The notes beneath the pieces are model-generated. The model worked only from the letters and a program-made list of their open reading frames with translations. It did no database searches and had not been told where the DNA came from. From Pterobdella sp. o SKG-2022 (taxonomy: Eukaryota > Annelida > Clitellata > Hirudinida > Piscicolidae): a stretch of DNA of 64,000 nucleotides. This document shows, piece by piece, positions 38,101-63,388 of the stretch (position 1 is the stretch's first letter; the number at the start of each line of letters is the position of its first letter). A program made the translations under genes and the position numbers. Where the stretch lies: NCBI GenBank assembly GCA_964035795.1, contig OZ038323.1, positions 4,020,079 to 4,084,078 on the forward strand. The letters are read 5' to 3'.

Positions 38101-39903
38101 GGATTTCTCAGGTGCGAAAGTTGAATTTAGATATTTGCAAAAAGCCTGGTAGGCCCAAAAGTACTTGGAATGAGCTCATATTGAATGATAAAAGAAAGCT
38201 AGACATGGTTTGTGCGGATCCACTCGATCGCTCTGAATGGAAAGGCCGACTTCGAGATAGAACTTTCAAAAGCCCAATCCTTGGTAAAGGAAAACGGGCT
38301 ATTAAAAAGAATTTGATTGATTGATTTTGTAAGGCGAATATATATTATCAAATGGTCATAAGCGCGTAGAGTGATTTCAAATTTTTTTCAATGAAAAATT
38401 TTTGCTACACAACTTTAGTTGTTTGTTGCTAGGATATGGTGTTCACCATAGTATAAAAATAGAGGTATAAAAAACCCACATCGAGTGGTATGAAGATAAC
38501 AAAAAATATTTGAAAATTCACAGACATAAATATTTGAATGATTATGTAATTGGGTCTTCTGAAGAAAAAATTTTAAAAAAACCTTTCGTAGAACAGGTTC
38601 AATTCCGGAATTATAAACGGCCACTCGAAACTGAGAATGCTTCTCAAAAAAGCCCACAGCATTCTGGAATGATTTGAACTGGGTATCAGACAGGCCCTCA
38701 GGTCGGGGAGTGGAGTATTTCTCATCACTTAATTTTAAGCCTGCAATTTAAATATTTATTGAAATAATAAAATTTTGGAATGTTGGTGATATAACAGACT
38801 GACTAATGAATTATGACAAAGTTGAATTTTTTGAAAATTTCAGTTGAATAAACTAAGAAGTCATCCCTATCTGGAGTTTCAGGAGTGCAATTGATAAGTT
38901 TCACAGAGGGCTACTCCATGTGGAGCTAAATAAAAAAGCATCAAAAAAATTTCCTCATTTATTTTTAGAAACAACTAACCAATAGCTTTTGAAATATTTG
39001 AAACAGTTTTTCCAAAAAAACTATTGATGGCATTGGTGTTTCTTGTTAAGATTGTGTAGTTTGAATCATTGTTCGCTTGTGTTGTTGTTTTGTTGTTATT
39101 GTTTGTGCTTGGTTTGTTGATTGGTGCCAAATTACTTGATTGATTTGAGTTACTAATCACTTCCCAGTCTGAAAAATCTTTAAAAAATTTCAAGTAATAA
39201 GTTCACTTCAATAAACTGAATTAACTAATTGATATGGAAGAATTTAATTTTTTTACCCACCAAATAAAATAAAACAAAAAAGTTGCATTGAAACATATAA
39301 AAAATAACTAGATTGAATAAAAATTATATGCAGAAAAATATAACAACAAAAATGATAGTAACCAGGTTCAAAAGGTCTAAGGTCCACCTTGAGACACAGG
39401 AAGGGGTGGGAAGATGTGTCAATGGCAGCATCAAGATCCCAGTCTGATAATAAAGATAAATAAGTATCAGCCCCTGAATCATCTGTTCCTAAGTAACTTA
39501 TTGAAAAGTCCCTGTAGTGATAGAATTTCAATGATATAGTAGGTTGGATGGGTTTTGATAAATAAATGCTTGCCTTTTTATCTCAAAAGCTCTTATAAGA
39601 AGAGACCTGAGAATATTATATGATGTGATTTGGGGATCAACTGACATTTTTTTGTACTCAGGTTCATTATTGCCATCACATTTCTGTTGAATGGTTTCAG
39701 AAAGCAAACAGAATTTTGAAATGTAATTTAGTAAAAATATTTTAAGTATTAAAAATAAGTAGATTTTTATTTATTGTTTTCTAAATGAGATTAGTTTGTT
39801 TCAGCTATTTAGAAAACAATGAAGCTAGATTTTTGAATATATTTGAAAAAAAATTGGAACCAACCTTAACTCTGATTTTCACAACTTCTTTTATTTGTGA
39901 CAT
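32170..39903 (-). CDS. TBC1D25: TBC1 domain family member 25 (Rab GTPase-activating protein)
   Basis: TBC1D25 (OATL1) is a Rab GAP that acts in autophagosome-lysosome fusion. Exon 1 is 39865-39903 (MSQIKEVVKIRVK) and exon 2 is 39574-39683 (KCDGNNEPEYKKM). They join to DFSISYLGTDDSGADTYL and LLSDWDLDAAIDTSSHPFL, the N-terminal PB1-like domain of this family. The TBC domain follows: YNSGIEPVLRKV (about 38600), WRHILNAYPHNLTGRERFDY (about 34612-34680), VRKDVLRTDRQHLFY with the catalytic Arg (about 34000), and VSYCQGMSDMASPLL with the catalytic Gln (about 33820). After MWSTLP comes a disordered Ser/Asp/Lys-rich insert of over 200 residues, then GEGNPFLMFLCLSLLLEYRD (about 32550) and MFYDRLVRK near the end. 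Both finger residues are present, so GAP activity is expected. A retroelement occupies the intron at 34700-38400. Confidence 0.92.
34281..34353 (+). repeat. Palindromic-family repeat with 22-bp inverted end
   Basis: The plus strand reads CACGAAGCTTTTCATAAGAT, then GAACTTACGTTATC, and enters a 44-bp palindrome at 34310-34353. The arms TTATCAAGTGGAGGTACAAA and its reverse complement differ at one position. The left 51 bp equal the 12541 copy; the right arm looks like the start of a second, inverted copy. It sits in a TBC1D25 intron. Confidence 0.8.
35048..38324 (+). mobile_element. Decayed non-LTR retrotransposon (LINE) with endonuclease, RT and PHD-like finger
   Basis: Reading frames on the plus strand give, in order, an apurinic-type endonuclease start (FRIGSLNVGSMRGKASEVV, SLQETR), an RT with GKAAGPSGIVAEMLKAAG, FIDLEKAFDRVPREVIW, VHQGSVLSPLLF and YADDLMV, then a C4HC3-like finger (CGVCQAGVGRNAIQCGGC .. 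VHKKCSG .. CASCLG), and a tail with RMRWFGHVERS and GRPKSTWNE. At least three stops (after ETR at 35420, at 36847 and at 37579) and two frameshifts (near 37750 and 37850) break it, so it is inactive. It lies antisense in a TBC1D25 intron. Such copies are often mislabelled craniofacial development protein 2-like. The clade (RTE-like?) was not settled. Confidence 0.9.
39572..39573 (-). other. GC splice donor of TBC1D25 intron 2
   Basis: Exon 2 ends ATAAAAAG and the intron begins GCAAGC, the usual context of a GC..AG intron. Joining to the acceptor before GGACTTTTCAAT restores phase and gives AFEIKRDFSISYLG, which fits the TBC1D25 family. No GT donor nearby gives the right frame. Confidence 0.75.
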
Positions 39904-40477
39904 CTATAATATTTAAATAGTAATCTCTTTAAAATGCAGATGTAAATTTGAAGCCCACACGATTGAGACTGATCATTTACATTTATATTGAAAAAAAAAT
40001 CTAGATAAAAAAAATATATTTAAACTATTCAAATTTAATTTCTATAATTTTTTTAATAAGAATTATATGCTCCAGAATATGTTTACGAGGTTTTCTATGG
40101 TTTTGAAATTAAAATTTTGTTCTTTTTCAATAACTTATATGTAAATTCAAAAGTTTTTTTATCTAAATTTCATTAAAACTTCTTCTTTATTGAATTACTA
40201 AATTATAAATTTGTTCTTAAAAAAAACTATGTATAAAAATTTTTTTCAACTCTTGAGATTTTTTTCAAATTTATTGAAAATATAAAATATGTTTTGAATT
40301 TATTTGAAATAAATTTAAAGTACGCCGCGGCGTTAATTTTAACCAATTGATGCCAGTGCATCAAAATTTTCGGTTTTTTGTTATTAAATCATTAAACGTT
40401 AAAGAATTTCATAAATATTTGTGTGGGTTTATTTCAAATCTATTTTAAATATAAATTGTATTATTCGCAAACACAAA
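39904..40477. promoter_or_regulatory. Head-to-head intergenic region: TBC1D25 and zinc-finger gene
   Basis: The two start codons face away from each other across about 570 bp of AT-rich DNA, so the promoters must lie here or overlap. A small GC-rich patch (TACGCCGCGGCG, 40320-40332) stands out from the surroundings. No specific factor site is claimed. Confidence 0.5.
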
Positions 40478-42177
40478 ATGACTGAAGCCGCTGTAAATAA
40501 TGCGGGTGAACCTGATTCAGTATCTGATTTTGAATTTATATTGCCTTGGGAAGTGATTGAAACATGCGTATCTTTGAAAACTAATGGTTCTTCTTGCTTT
40601 GTTTCGGTCAATCAGCAAAGCAACACCGAGAACCGCCTCTATGTCTCTAAACTAGAAGACAATTCCATTAAAATAAAAATAGCAAGTAAGTTTAATTTAA
40701 GCATTTTTTGTGGATAAAATTTATTTTTTAAAATATTATTCAAACAGTAGTTACATTAGAAACTCCTTTTGAAGAAAGTAAAAATGAAGTTAATGATAAA
40801 GAGGAAATTAAGGATGATGATCGTCTAGAGCTTATGTTGCAAAATGAAAAATCTGGCATTATAACTCTTGATGAACAAAATGAAGTAGTTAAGGATAAAA
40901 TAGAAATTAATCATATTGATAAAGAAAGCTTCACTGAAGGGTTATCAACAGTAATAATTGTCAAAAAAATTGATGGTGCTATAGATTTTGATAATACAGA
41001 TGAAAATTATAAATCTAATAAAGGAAATGAAATGTTGAGAAACAATTCAAAGACTGAGAATGGGAAATTAAACATTATTAATCTTTTAACAAATCCTGAA
41101 GATGAATCAGATATTTTATGTGAATTGTGTTTTGAGCCTTGTGAAAACTATCAACAATTGGTTCGCCATATAAAAAAAGATCATAGGGATTGCACTTTTG
41201 TTCGAAATTATCTTGATGAAATAAAAACTTTAACCTTTTCTCATTGCCCTCACTGTTGTAAAGAGTTTGTAGCAAAATCAAGCTTGGATGCTCACATAAA
41301 AGTCACACATGGTGGCCAAATGTCCAAAAGTAAGCTGTCACCATTGATTCAAAAACTTAATGTCAACAAACAAGAACTTACTTATAGTCGACTGTACAAC
41401 ACTCAGTATTTTGCCAACAAAATCAACAACACTAAAAACACAATCTCTACATCCATCACCATTAAGAAAGAACCAGATCCTCCAGTCATCAGTTTGCAAC
41501 GACATGAAAGACCAGTCTTGGACCAATCTGATGATGATAATTCTAGCATGGAGTTAAATGGAAAACAAAAAATTTCATGTGATATATGTGATGAGGCATT
41601 TGATTCACGTCAAGAAGCTATGCAGCACCAGAACAAAGTGCACCGACCAAGCCACAAAGATTCCCATGCCACTGAACATTTCAAGTGCAAATATTGCTCC
41701 AAGGAATTTGAGAATAAAGAACGTCTTTTGAAACATTGTCTGAAAACTCATTTTAGGTCTATTGAAGATCAACCAGTGAGAAGGAAGAGGAAGGTTGGTG
41801 GTGGTGAAGAAGAGTATAGTGATGATGAAATGGCTGCTAGTGACGACGATGATAATGGTTCAGAGTTTGATGACGATGGCGAATCAGAAGAAGTTTTAAA
41901 AGTAACAAAATCAAGAAAAAGTGAAAAAGGATTGAAGAAAAACAAAAAAAGATCAATCACTTCTAAAAATTCAAAAAAATCAACTAAGAGTAGCACAAAA
42001 AGTAATACGTCGATCAGAAGCAGCTGCAACAGTAGTAGAAGTGTTTCTCCCACTCCCAGCAACGTCAGCGCAAAAGCCACCAAAGGAGAATTTATATGTA
42101 ATTTGTGTGGCGCTGATTTCAATAGAATGACTTTGTTAGTAACGCATGCCAGATATTGTAGACAAAAATGTATTTAA
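40478..42177 (+). CDS. C2H2 zinc-finger protein, function unknown
   Basis: Two exons: 40478-40685 and 40748-42177. The join (a|ta, donor GTAAGT) is in phase. The N-terminus has MTEAAVNNAGEPDSVSDFE and EFILPWEVIETCV, followed by an acidic stretch. Zinc fingers: CELCFEPCENYQQLVRHIKK..H (about 41116), CPHCCKEFVAKSSLDAHI..H (about 41240), CDICDEAFDSRQEAMQH..H (about 41578), CKYCSKEFENKERLLKHC..H (about 41690), and a C-terminal CNLCGADFNRMTLLVTH..C that ends in Cys rather than His. Between fingers 4 and 5 lie an acidic block (41815-41890) and a Lys/Ser-rich block that looks like a nuclear localisation signal. It is likely a nuclear regulator. The first methionine could instead be at 40421, but 40478 is preferred as the start of the conserved-looking sequence. 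No ortholog recognised. AATAAA at 42385-42390 is a fitting poly(A) signal. Confidence 0.85.
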
Positions 42178-42677
42178 ATGTGTGTATTATAGTTTTTTAA
42201 AGTGTTAAAAATTATGTCTTAAATTATTTATTGTTCGGATATATTTGTCTAATGTGCGGTTAATGTGTTTTCTAAATATTCATTCATGAAAAAATATCTA
42301 AAAATGAACTTTGAAGTTGTTTTATTTTTTAAAATTTTTGCGAAAATTAAATTCCGTATCATTAAATAATAAGTTATGTTTTCCAATAAAGTTATAATTT
42401 TCAGTTTTACACTATTGTGACTTCATTGTTATGAATGTTTTTGTAGTTATTTATGAAATTTTAAAAAATTTTATTTTTAAACTTCATAAATGACAAAAGT
42501 GTTTTAAATATAAACAGGTTTTCTTTATAAATAAATTTAAATCGACGGATACTCAGTTTTTTTGGTAATAAATACGCTACATTTAAAATGCGACCTCAAG
42601 AATAATTATTTTGATTGTATATAGATACGCAAATGGATTAAAAGTCTTAAAACAATTACAAACTATCGTTTATCGAA
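42178..42677. other. Spacer between zinc-finger and phosphorylase kinase genes
   Basis: AT-rich DNA holding the zinc-finger gene 3' UTR (AATAAA at 42385) and presumably the promoter of the next gene. No other feature seen. Confidence 0.5.
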
Positions 42678-57103
<14,426 letters not shown>

Positions 57104-58221
57104 TTGCCGTTTTTGTTGAGTTTTCATATGGATTTAGTTGTGTTTACCACATAATCGACTCTTTTTCGTGATCTTGTCATAGCTTACATTCTATTTTGTT
57201 ATGATGGTTTTATAATAATTTATTTTCACTTTAAGATTATTTTCAATGAAATATACTTTTTTCTGATTTTATGTTTTAAAATTTTTTTAAATAAAAAAAC
57301 GAGTTTTATGCAAGAAGCTGTAAGAGTAGCAATGCATTATGTCAGTGAATTTTGGTGATCTCAAATAAATAAGAAACGCTATAGATTAAAATATTTTCAA
57401 GATGAAGTTATCAGTTAAGTTTATAAATATTTTATCGAAAGGTTAGATTTGAAAGTAATATCAGACATTGGCTACAACTAGCGATCCTAGATTTTTTGGG
57501 CACGTAACGTAAAGAAATGAAGAAAAAATATGAAAAACGTTGATTCATAAAAATGTTTTTAAAAACAAAATTAAAGAAAACAATAGTGTCAATAATTATT
57601 GAACTTGTACTACAAAAATTAAACAAAGTTTTGTTAGAAAACTAACCGTTGATGGATCAAAACACAAAGTACTTTTCATCATCATCGTTTTTTGTCCGTT
57701 TCCATGCTAGCGTGGGTTGGACTTGATTTTATAATGGCTCTTCTCCACAATCTATGGTCTGGGGAAAGTTTAGGTTTATTTAAAATAAACTTGTGTTAGT
57801 GCCTATTATTGGCTAGTTGATGTCTATTGTGTAAGTAAAGTTTTAAGAAAAAAATTCTTTAGATAAGAATATAAAATTGTAAATACGATTCTTTTATTGA
57901 AGTAAAGCTGGCGACCTTCAAAACAGTGGAGATAAAAACTGATAAAGAATTTTGACAGCTATTTATAAATATTTCTGCTTTGAATTTGCTCGTTTTGTGA
58001 CTTTTTCTAAACAAATGCATTAATATAATTTTCATTTCAAAGTCAAATAGTCCATCGATTGGGACTTAGTAAGCAAATTTAAATATGAAAATTTATATGC
58101 GTAAATTTATACTAATCAAAACCGTATGACATTATGAAGCCCGTCAAAACTATTTAAAAAAACCTAACATAATAATGACTAAGCAAAAATGAATGAATGG
58201 ATATTATTTCTTGGATTATAA
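57104..58221. other. Convergent intergenic region with SINE-like fragment
   Basis: Lies between the 3' ends of the phosphorylase kinase gene (plus) and the dynactin gene (minus). No exon is evident. AATAAA-type strings near 57288 and 57365 could end the phosphorylase kinase transcript. The fragment at 57668-57762 is the only recognisable element. Confidence 0.55.
57668..57762 (+). mobile_element. SINE-like fragment resembling mollusc/cephalopod repeats
   Basis: CATCATCATCGTTTTTTGTC followed by CGTTTCCATGCTAGCGTGGG and TTGGACT is very like a short repeat that I recall as common in cephalopod and other spiralian DNA. A shorter copy of the head is at 54917-54958. The match is from memory and has not been searched. 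Confidence 0.5.
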
Positions 58222-61200
58222 TTAAGATTCAAAAGTTTGTGGTTCAGCTGCTTCGTCATTGATGGCTTCTTGGATGCTTTCATATTTGTTAACCTGGGCC
58301 TCCCAGCTAGACAGTTGCAACGATAATGAAGATATCTGTGCCAAACAATATTATTTGTTTAACGTCTTTTGTATTATACGAAAATTGAGAAACTCAGTTG
58401 GTTTGTGAAAAGATTAATATTAACGTGTTTTGTTTTATTTATATGAGCAGTTAGATTTCAAATTGATAGCTCAAACATTCAATGTAACTTTTCAATATCC
58501 TATGGATTTTATATCCTATATGTATAAATCATCTCTCAACATGCTTCACAATTTAACTCATAATGTATTAAAAAATAGAGATAATAAGGTATGAGGCAAA
58601 TAGTCGTACAAGTTGGTTGTATTGGTTGATCAATTTGTTACTCTCATCCTCCAACACGCTTGCTTCAGCCTGTAAAAATGATAGATATACTTCATAACCA
58701 ACATCTATATTGTCCGAGTATTCATTGACTGTAACATAAATGACAACATAATGAAAAATACCAGATGATATGATTGTTTGGGACTCTATATAATAATGAT
58801 TTATAATACATAACACTATTGTTAATAAGTTTATATGCCAATTTACTTCAATGACTCTCTTATAAACCTTGTCAAACAAATTTCTGATTACAACATAACA
58901 GATGTAGAAACTGCTTTTTCAAAACTGATGTGATAACATTAAAAGAATTGTTCATACCTCTTGTTGTAAGTTTGTGGAGGTCAGAGAGTGCAGCTGTGTT
59001 TGTAAGCCTGGCACCACTGAATTTTCATTGAAATATTTTTTAGTCTTTGAATGTGTTCAAATTTTATTCAAAAGTAACAGAAATTTGAAAATCCAAACAG
59101 AAATTTAAGCTGCTCTTTAAAAATGAGTTTCACTTATGTAATAATCAATAATGACTATTAGCAAGAATAGCAAATAAACATGTAGTATAAATGACATCAA
59201 CAGAAATGGGATGGCACCCCTGAAGAAATAAATGATAACCGACCAACTCCCCCTTTAACAACACCAAACAACATCAACATAATACAGCTCAACATCAACT
59301 CAATCACCAAGAAAACAACTCACCCACCTAATACACAAACAAAAAATACACATTATCACATTACAAGAATCCAACCTCAACAGCAAACACAAAACCCCAC
59401 ACATCCCTAACTTCTCAGCCATTAGACTAGACAGACCCTCATCCCAAAAAGGTGGAAGTCTGCTAACCTACATCAACAACAACATAACCTACTCACAAAT
59501 CCCCACTCCCACATACCTGATCACAAACAACATCGAACTCATCACAACAAAAATACATCTCAAACACACCAATCTACACATTTCAAACGTCTACATCCCA
59601 CCCAACACCAATAACAGACAACTCAATCACCAACCTCTTCATCCACCTCACAAGCCTTCCCAATTCCATAATCACGGGTTACTTTAACGCCCACTCACAA
59701 ACATGGCACTCTCCTTTCACGGACTAGAGGCCAACTCATAACCTCACTTATCCTCAATTCAAACCACATCATTCTCAACCAAAACACTCTCACCCGACTA
59801 CCATTCAACCCAAATCAACAACCCACCTCTCCCGAAATCACCACAGCAGACACAACAATATCAGCCAACCTCACTTGGCAAACACTTAAAGCCTTGAACT
59901 CCGACCATCTTCCCATCCTCATCACATTAAAAAACAAATACAAAATACCCACAACTAAACCCCTCAGAACTCTCACTAACTACAAGAAAGTAAACTGGCC
60001 CCAATTCACCAAACACATAGAACACACCCTCAAAAACACCCCTTTCCACAAAAACCCCCACACAGCTAACCACCTCATCACAAACGCCATACTCGCCTCA
60101 GACCGAATAAACATCCCTAAAAAAATAATAAAATCCACCCACACCCCACTCCTCGAAAGCATCACTACACTCATATCGAAACGAAACCACACCAGAACCC
60201 TCAATAACAAAGATCCCTCACTACCCACACTCAACCAACACATCACCCACCTCATTTAACAACACAAAAAACGAAAATGGGAAGAGCATCTGAAAGCCGA
60301 CTGAGACTACAAGAAAAAATCTCACATCCTATGGTCCACAGTAAAGGTCCTCAACCCCAAAAAACCTACCACTCCCACCAATACAACCATCACTCACAAC
60401 AAAAAAACAGCCCACACAGACACACAAAAAGCCAACACACTAAATAAATATTTTAAATCAACCACAAAACATTCCTCTAACCCCACTCACAGCATAAAAA
60501 ACAAACTCAATAAATCACTCACATCTTCCCCAATAACAATCACCGAATAAGATACCATCCTCGCTATAAAACAATCTAAAAATAACAACTCCTCAGGACC
60601 AGACAATATCAACATCAAACATCTCAAACACCTAGGACCAATAGCCATCAAACACCTACCAACCTCTACAACATCACAATTAACACAAACATCATACCCC
60701 AAATATGGAAAACCTCCAAAATCATCCCCATCGCCAAACCCAACAAAAACCCTTCTCTCCCCTCCTCATACAGACCAATAGTCCTACTCTCTCCCATAGC
60801 AAAAACTCTAGAAAAAATCATCCTCCTACACATCACCACTAATATAATCCTCCCAACACACCAACACAGCTTCAGAGCCGCACACTCCACCACCACAGCC
60901 CTACATCAAATCAATAACACCATACTCACTGGTTTCAATAAAAAAAAAACACCCCCATAAAACAATCCTCGACATGACCAAAGCATTCAACAGAGTCAAC
61001 ATCCACCAACTCATCCACAAAATACACAACAACCACATTCCTACAACAATAATAAAATTCCTGGCCAACTACCTAAAAGGCCGCTGACAATACACATCAT
61101 ACAACAATCATACATCTAAACACACAAACATCAAAGCAGGTGTCCCCCAAGGGGGTATCCTATCACCCACTCTCTTCAACATATACCTCTCAGACATACC

Positions 61201-63168
61201 ACTCCCCAAAATCAGCTCACTCAACCTCATCACCTACGCAGACGACATCACCATAAAATCATCCCACCCCAACATCAACACAGCCACCCAGAACCTCCTA
61301 CCATACCTCAATGAAATACACACATGGGCTCACAATAACAACCTACAAATCAACCCTATCAAAACCACATCAACTCTTATGACCCCAGACCCATCAGAAT
61401 ATAACAAACCCCTAAACATCCACATCAACAGCATTTCCATCCCCACCACCTCCAACCCTACCATCCTTGGCTTAACTTTTGACCCTAAATTAAAATACTC
61501 CACCCACACAAACAACACCATCACTAAAGCAAAAAAAACACTCAATCTCCTAAAACTTCTCACATCAACACACTGGGGAAAAAGCAAAGAAACACTCATC
61601 ACCACATACAAAACATTACTCCATCCCATCATCGAATACGCCAACGCCATCTGGTCACCCATCATCTCATCCACCTTCCTCAACAAACTCCAAATAAGCC
61701 AAAACGCAGCCTTGAGAACAATCACTGGCTGCACCCTAAACACCAACACCCAACACCTCCATTCAGAGACCAAAATCCTCCCACTCAAAAACCCTCTCAA
61801 ACTTCACGCATCACAACTCACACAAAAAGCCTCCCATCCCACTCATCCCCTACGCTCACTCAACACACAAGAAGCCCACCCCAAATACAAAAAACAATCC
61901 ACATTCAACAACATCAACTACACCTAAACATACTCTCCTCCACTCAGACCACCTCCCACACACAAATAAAAAACAACCTGAAAACCATACACACAAAAAT
62001 AGTACACGACTACATATCATCCACTCACAACAAATTTCTCAGCAAGCAACCCCCACCCATTCATGAATCAGAAACCACCCTAGACCCCCACACTCGCCGC
62101 ACTCTCACCCAACTCAGATCAAATAAATCACCTTTCATCCTCTCATACCTCAACAAAATCTCACCCTCATCTCATCCCTCACCTTCATGCCCACTCTACC
62201 AAACGCACATTCACGACACCCCTCACCTCTTCACCTGCCCCAAAATAAGCACCACACTGGGCCCCGAGAGTCTGTGGACCAACCTTGCGAGAGCAGCTAA
62301 GCTTCCAAACACTGGACAGTCTTGATGGGGACATGAGAAGCACCCAACAAGACTAGGGTGCTTGGGGTAAAGAAAAAAAAAAGATAAATGATAAAAACCT
62401 TTGATATGTTCACTCCCAAGTACATCACACATAGATTCTATCCTCTCCAATGTATCAGCCTGCTCCAGCAAGATGTTTTTCACTGTGGGTCGTGATGTGT
62501 TTAACTTTGGCTTTTTTAAATTTTGAAAAATGATAGTTGATTTGTTATTAATAAAAGAAATACAATGATGAATGGCAAATTTTAGTTTTAAGATTAAATA
62601 ATTTGTCTTCTGAAAAAATACTACCCTGAAAATACTTTATAAAAAATGTTAAAATAGTGAAAAATTTATACAACTATAAAAATATAATCAATATGCATAC
62701 TGGGTAATAGGATTTCAAGCTTAGTTTCAGTTGACACAGCATGTTGTTCAATTTGATCTAGTTCCAAATCCTTATCCAGTTCTACCACTAAATTTAAGAC
62801 ATTTTGGATATAAATCGAATTATTTGTATAAATTTGTATAGATCAAATTATTTTTAATTCTTTGTACAAACAAAAAGCTTAGATTGAATTATATAATCTA
62901 CAGGGTAATGAAATATGATACAATTAGTTTCTGAACCTCTTTTAATAAGAGCTTCTAAATTTGGTTTTCCAGCTACAGTAGCGTTTATTAGAGAATTGAG
63001 AGAATCTAGGTTTTCTGAAATCTGCATTTTAAATTTGATATGTAAGTTCTAATCTAGACTTATTCAATAAAACATCAATCTTACACTGGGAAACTCTCCA
63101 GAAATATCAGCATCTCCAAATATTTTATTTTCTAAATATTTTAACTTTTCATCTAAAACTTCCACCAT
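58222..63168 (-). CDS. DCTN3: Dynactin subunit 3 (p24)
   Basis: p24 is a coiled-coil subunit of the shoulder of dynactin, the cofactor of cytoplasmic dynein. Exon 1 (63085-63168, MVEVLDEKLKYLENKIFG) and exon 2 (62937-63021, SENLDSLNSLINATVAGKP) join in phase. Further exons give VVELDKDLELDQIEQHAVS (about 62710-62790), VKNILLEQADTLERIESMCD (62399-62510), VVPGLQTQLHSLTSTNLQQE (about 58957-59016), AEASVLEDESNKLINQYNQL (about 58610-58671) and a last exon with ISSLSLQLSSWEAQVNKYES that ends EPQTFES at 58222. The total of about 200 residues is close to the family's 186, and the heptad-like Leu spacing fits. Sequence similarity to vertebrate p24 is low but spread along the whole length, for example YNQLxxxxSLSLQLSSWE. 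The intron between the 62399 and 59016 exons holds a 3.1-kb LINE on the opposite strand. Confidence 0.75.
59239..62383 (+). mobile_element. Jockey/CR1-like LINE, G-poor coding strand, with 11-bp target-site duplication
   Basis: Plus-strand frames give an endonuclease end (IIQLNINSIT at about 59280; SDHLPILITLKNKY), an RT core with AGVPQGGILSPTLFNIYLSD and TYADDITIKSSHPN, and HTWAHNNNLQINPIKTTSTL, HPIIEYANAIWSPIIS and NAALRTITGCT (61330-61740). Many stops and frameshifts make it inactive. Upstream of 59239 and after a 3' A-rich tail sits the same ATAAATGATAA (59228-59238 and 62384-62394), the target-site duplication. The 5' end is truncated into the endonuclease. Its coding strand is dominated by A and C with very little G. 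It is antisense in a DCTN3 intron. Confidence 0.9.
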
Positions 63169-63388
63169 TTTAACAGTGCATTAAAAGATTGTATATTTTT
63201 AATTATTGTGTATTAGTCATATAAATCAATAATATAAGCAAAAAGTAAAGTAAATTAAAACATTTTTACAATTATTTTCAAATTTCTAATTAATAGTTTG
63301 TGATGTTTTCAAAATATTTATAATTCAATTTAACAATTTGTTTTAATGAAGAATTAGGCTCTATCATTGTTATAAAACAATAATAAAC
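63169..63388. promoter_or_regulatory. Shared head-to-head promoter region, DCTN3 / RSF1-like
   Basis: Only 220 bp separate the start codons of the divergent genes, including both 5' UTRs. The sequence is AT-rich with no TATA site that I would defend. A bidirectional promoter is the simplest reading. Confidence 0.55.

Noticed and set aside
35048..38324. Host gene resembling craniofacial development protein 2
   Set aside because: The endonuclease and RT motifs, stops and frameshifts show a retrotransposon; the database name is a known misannotation.
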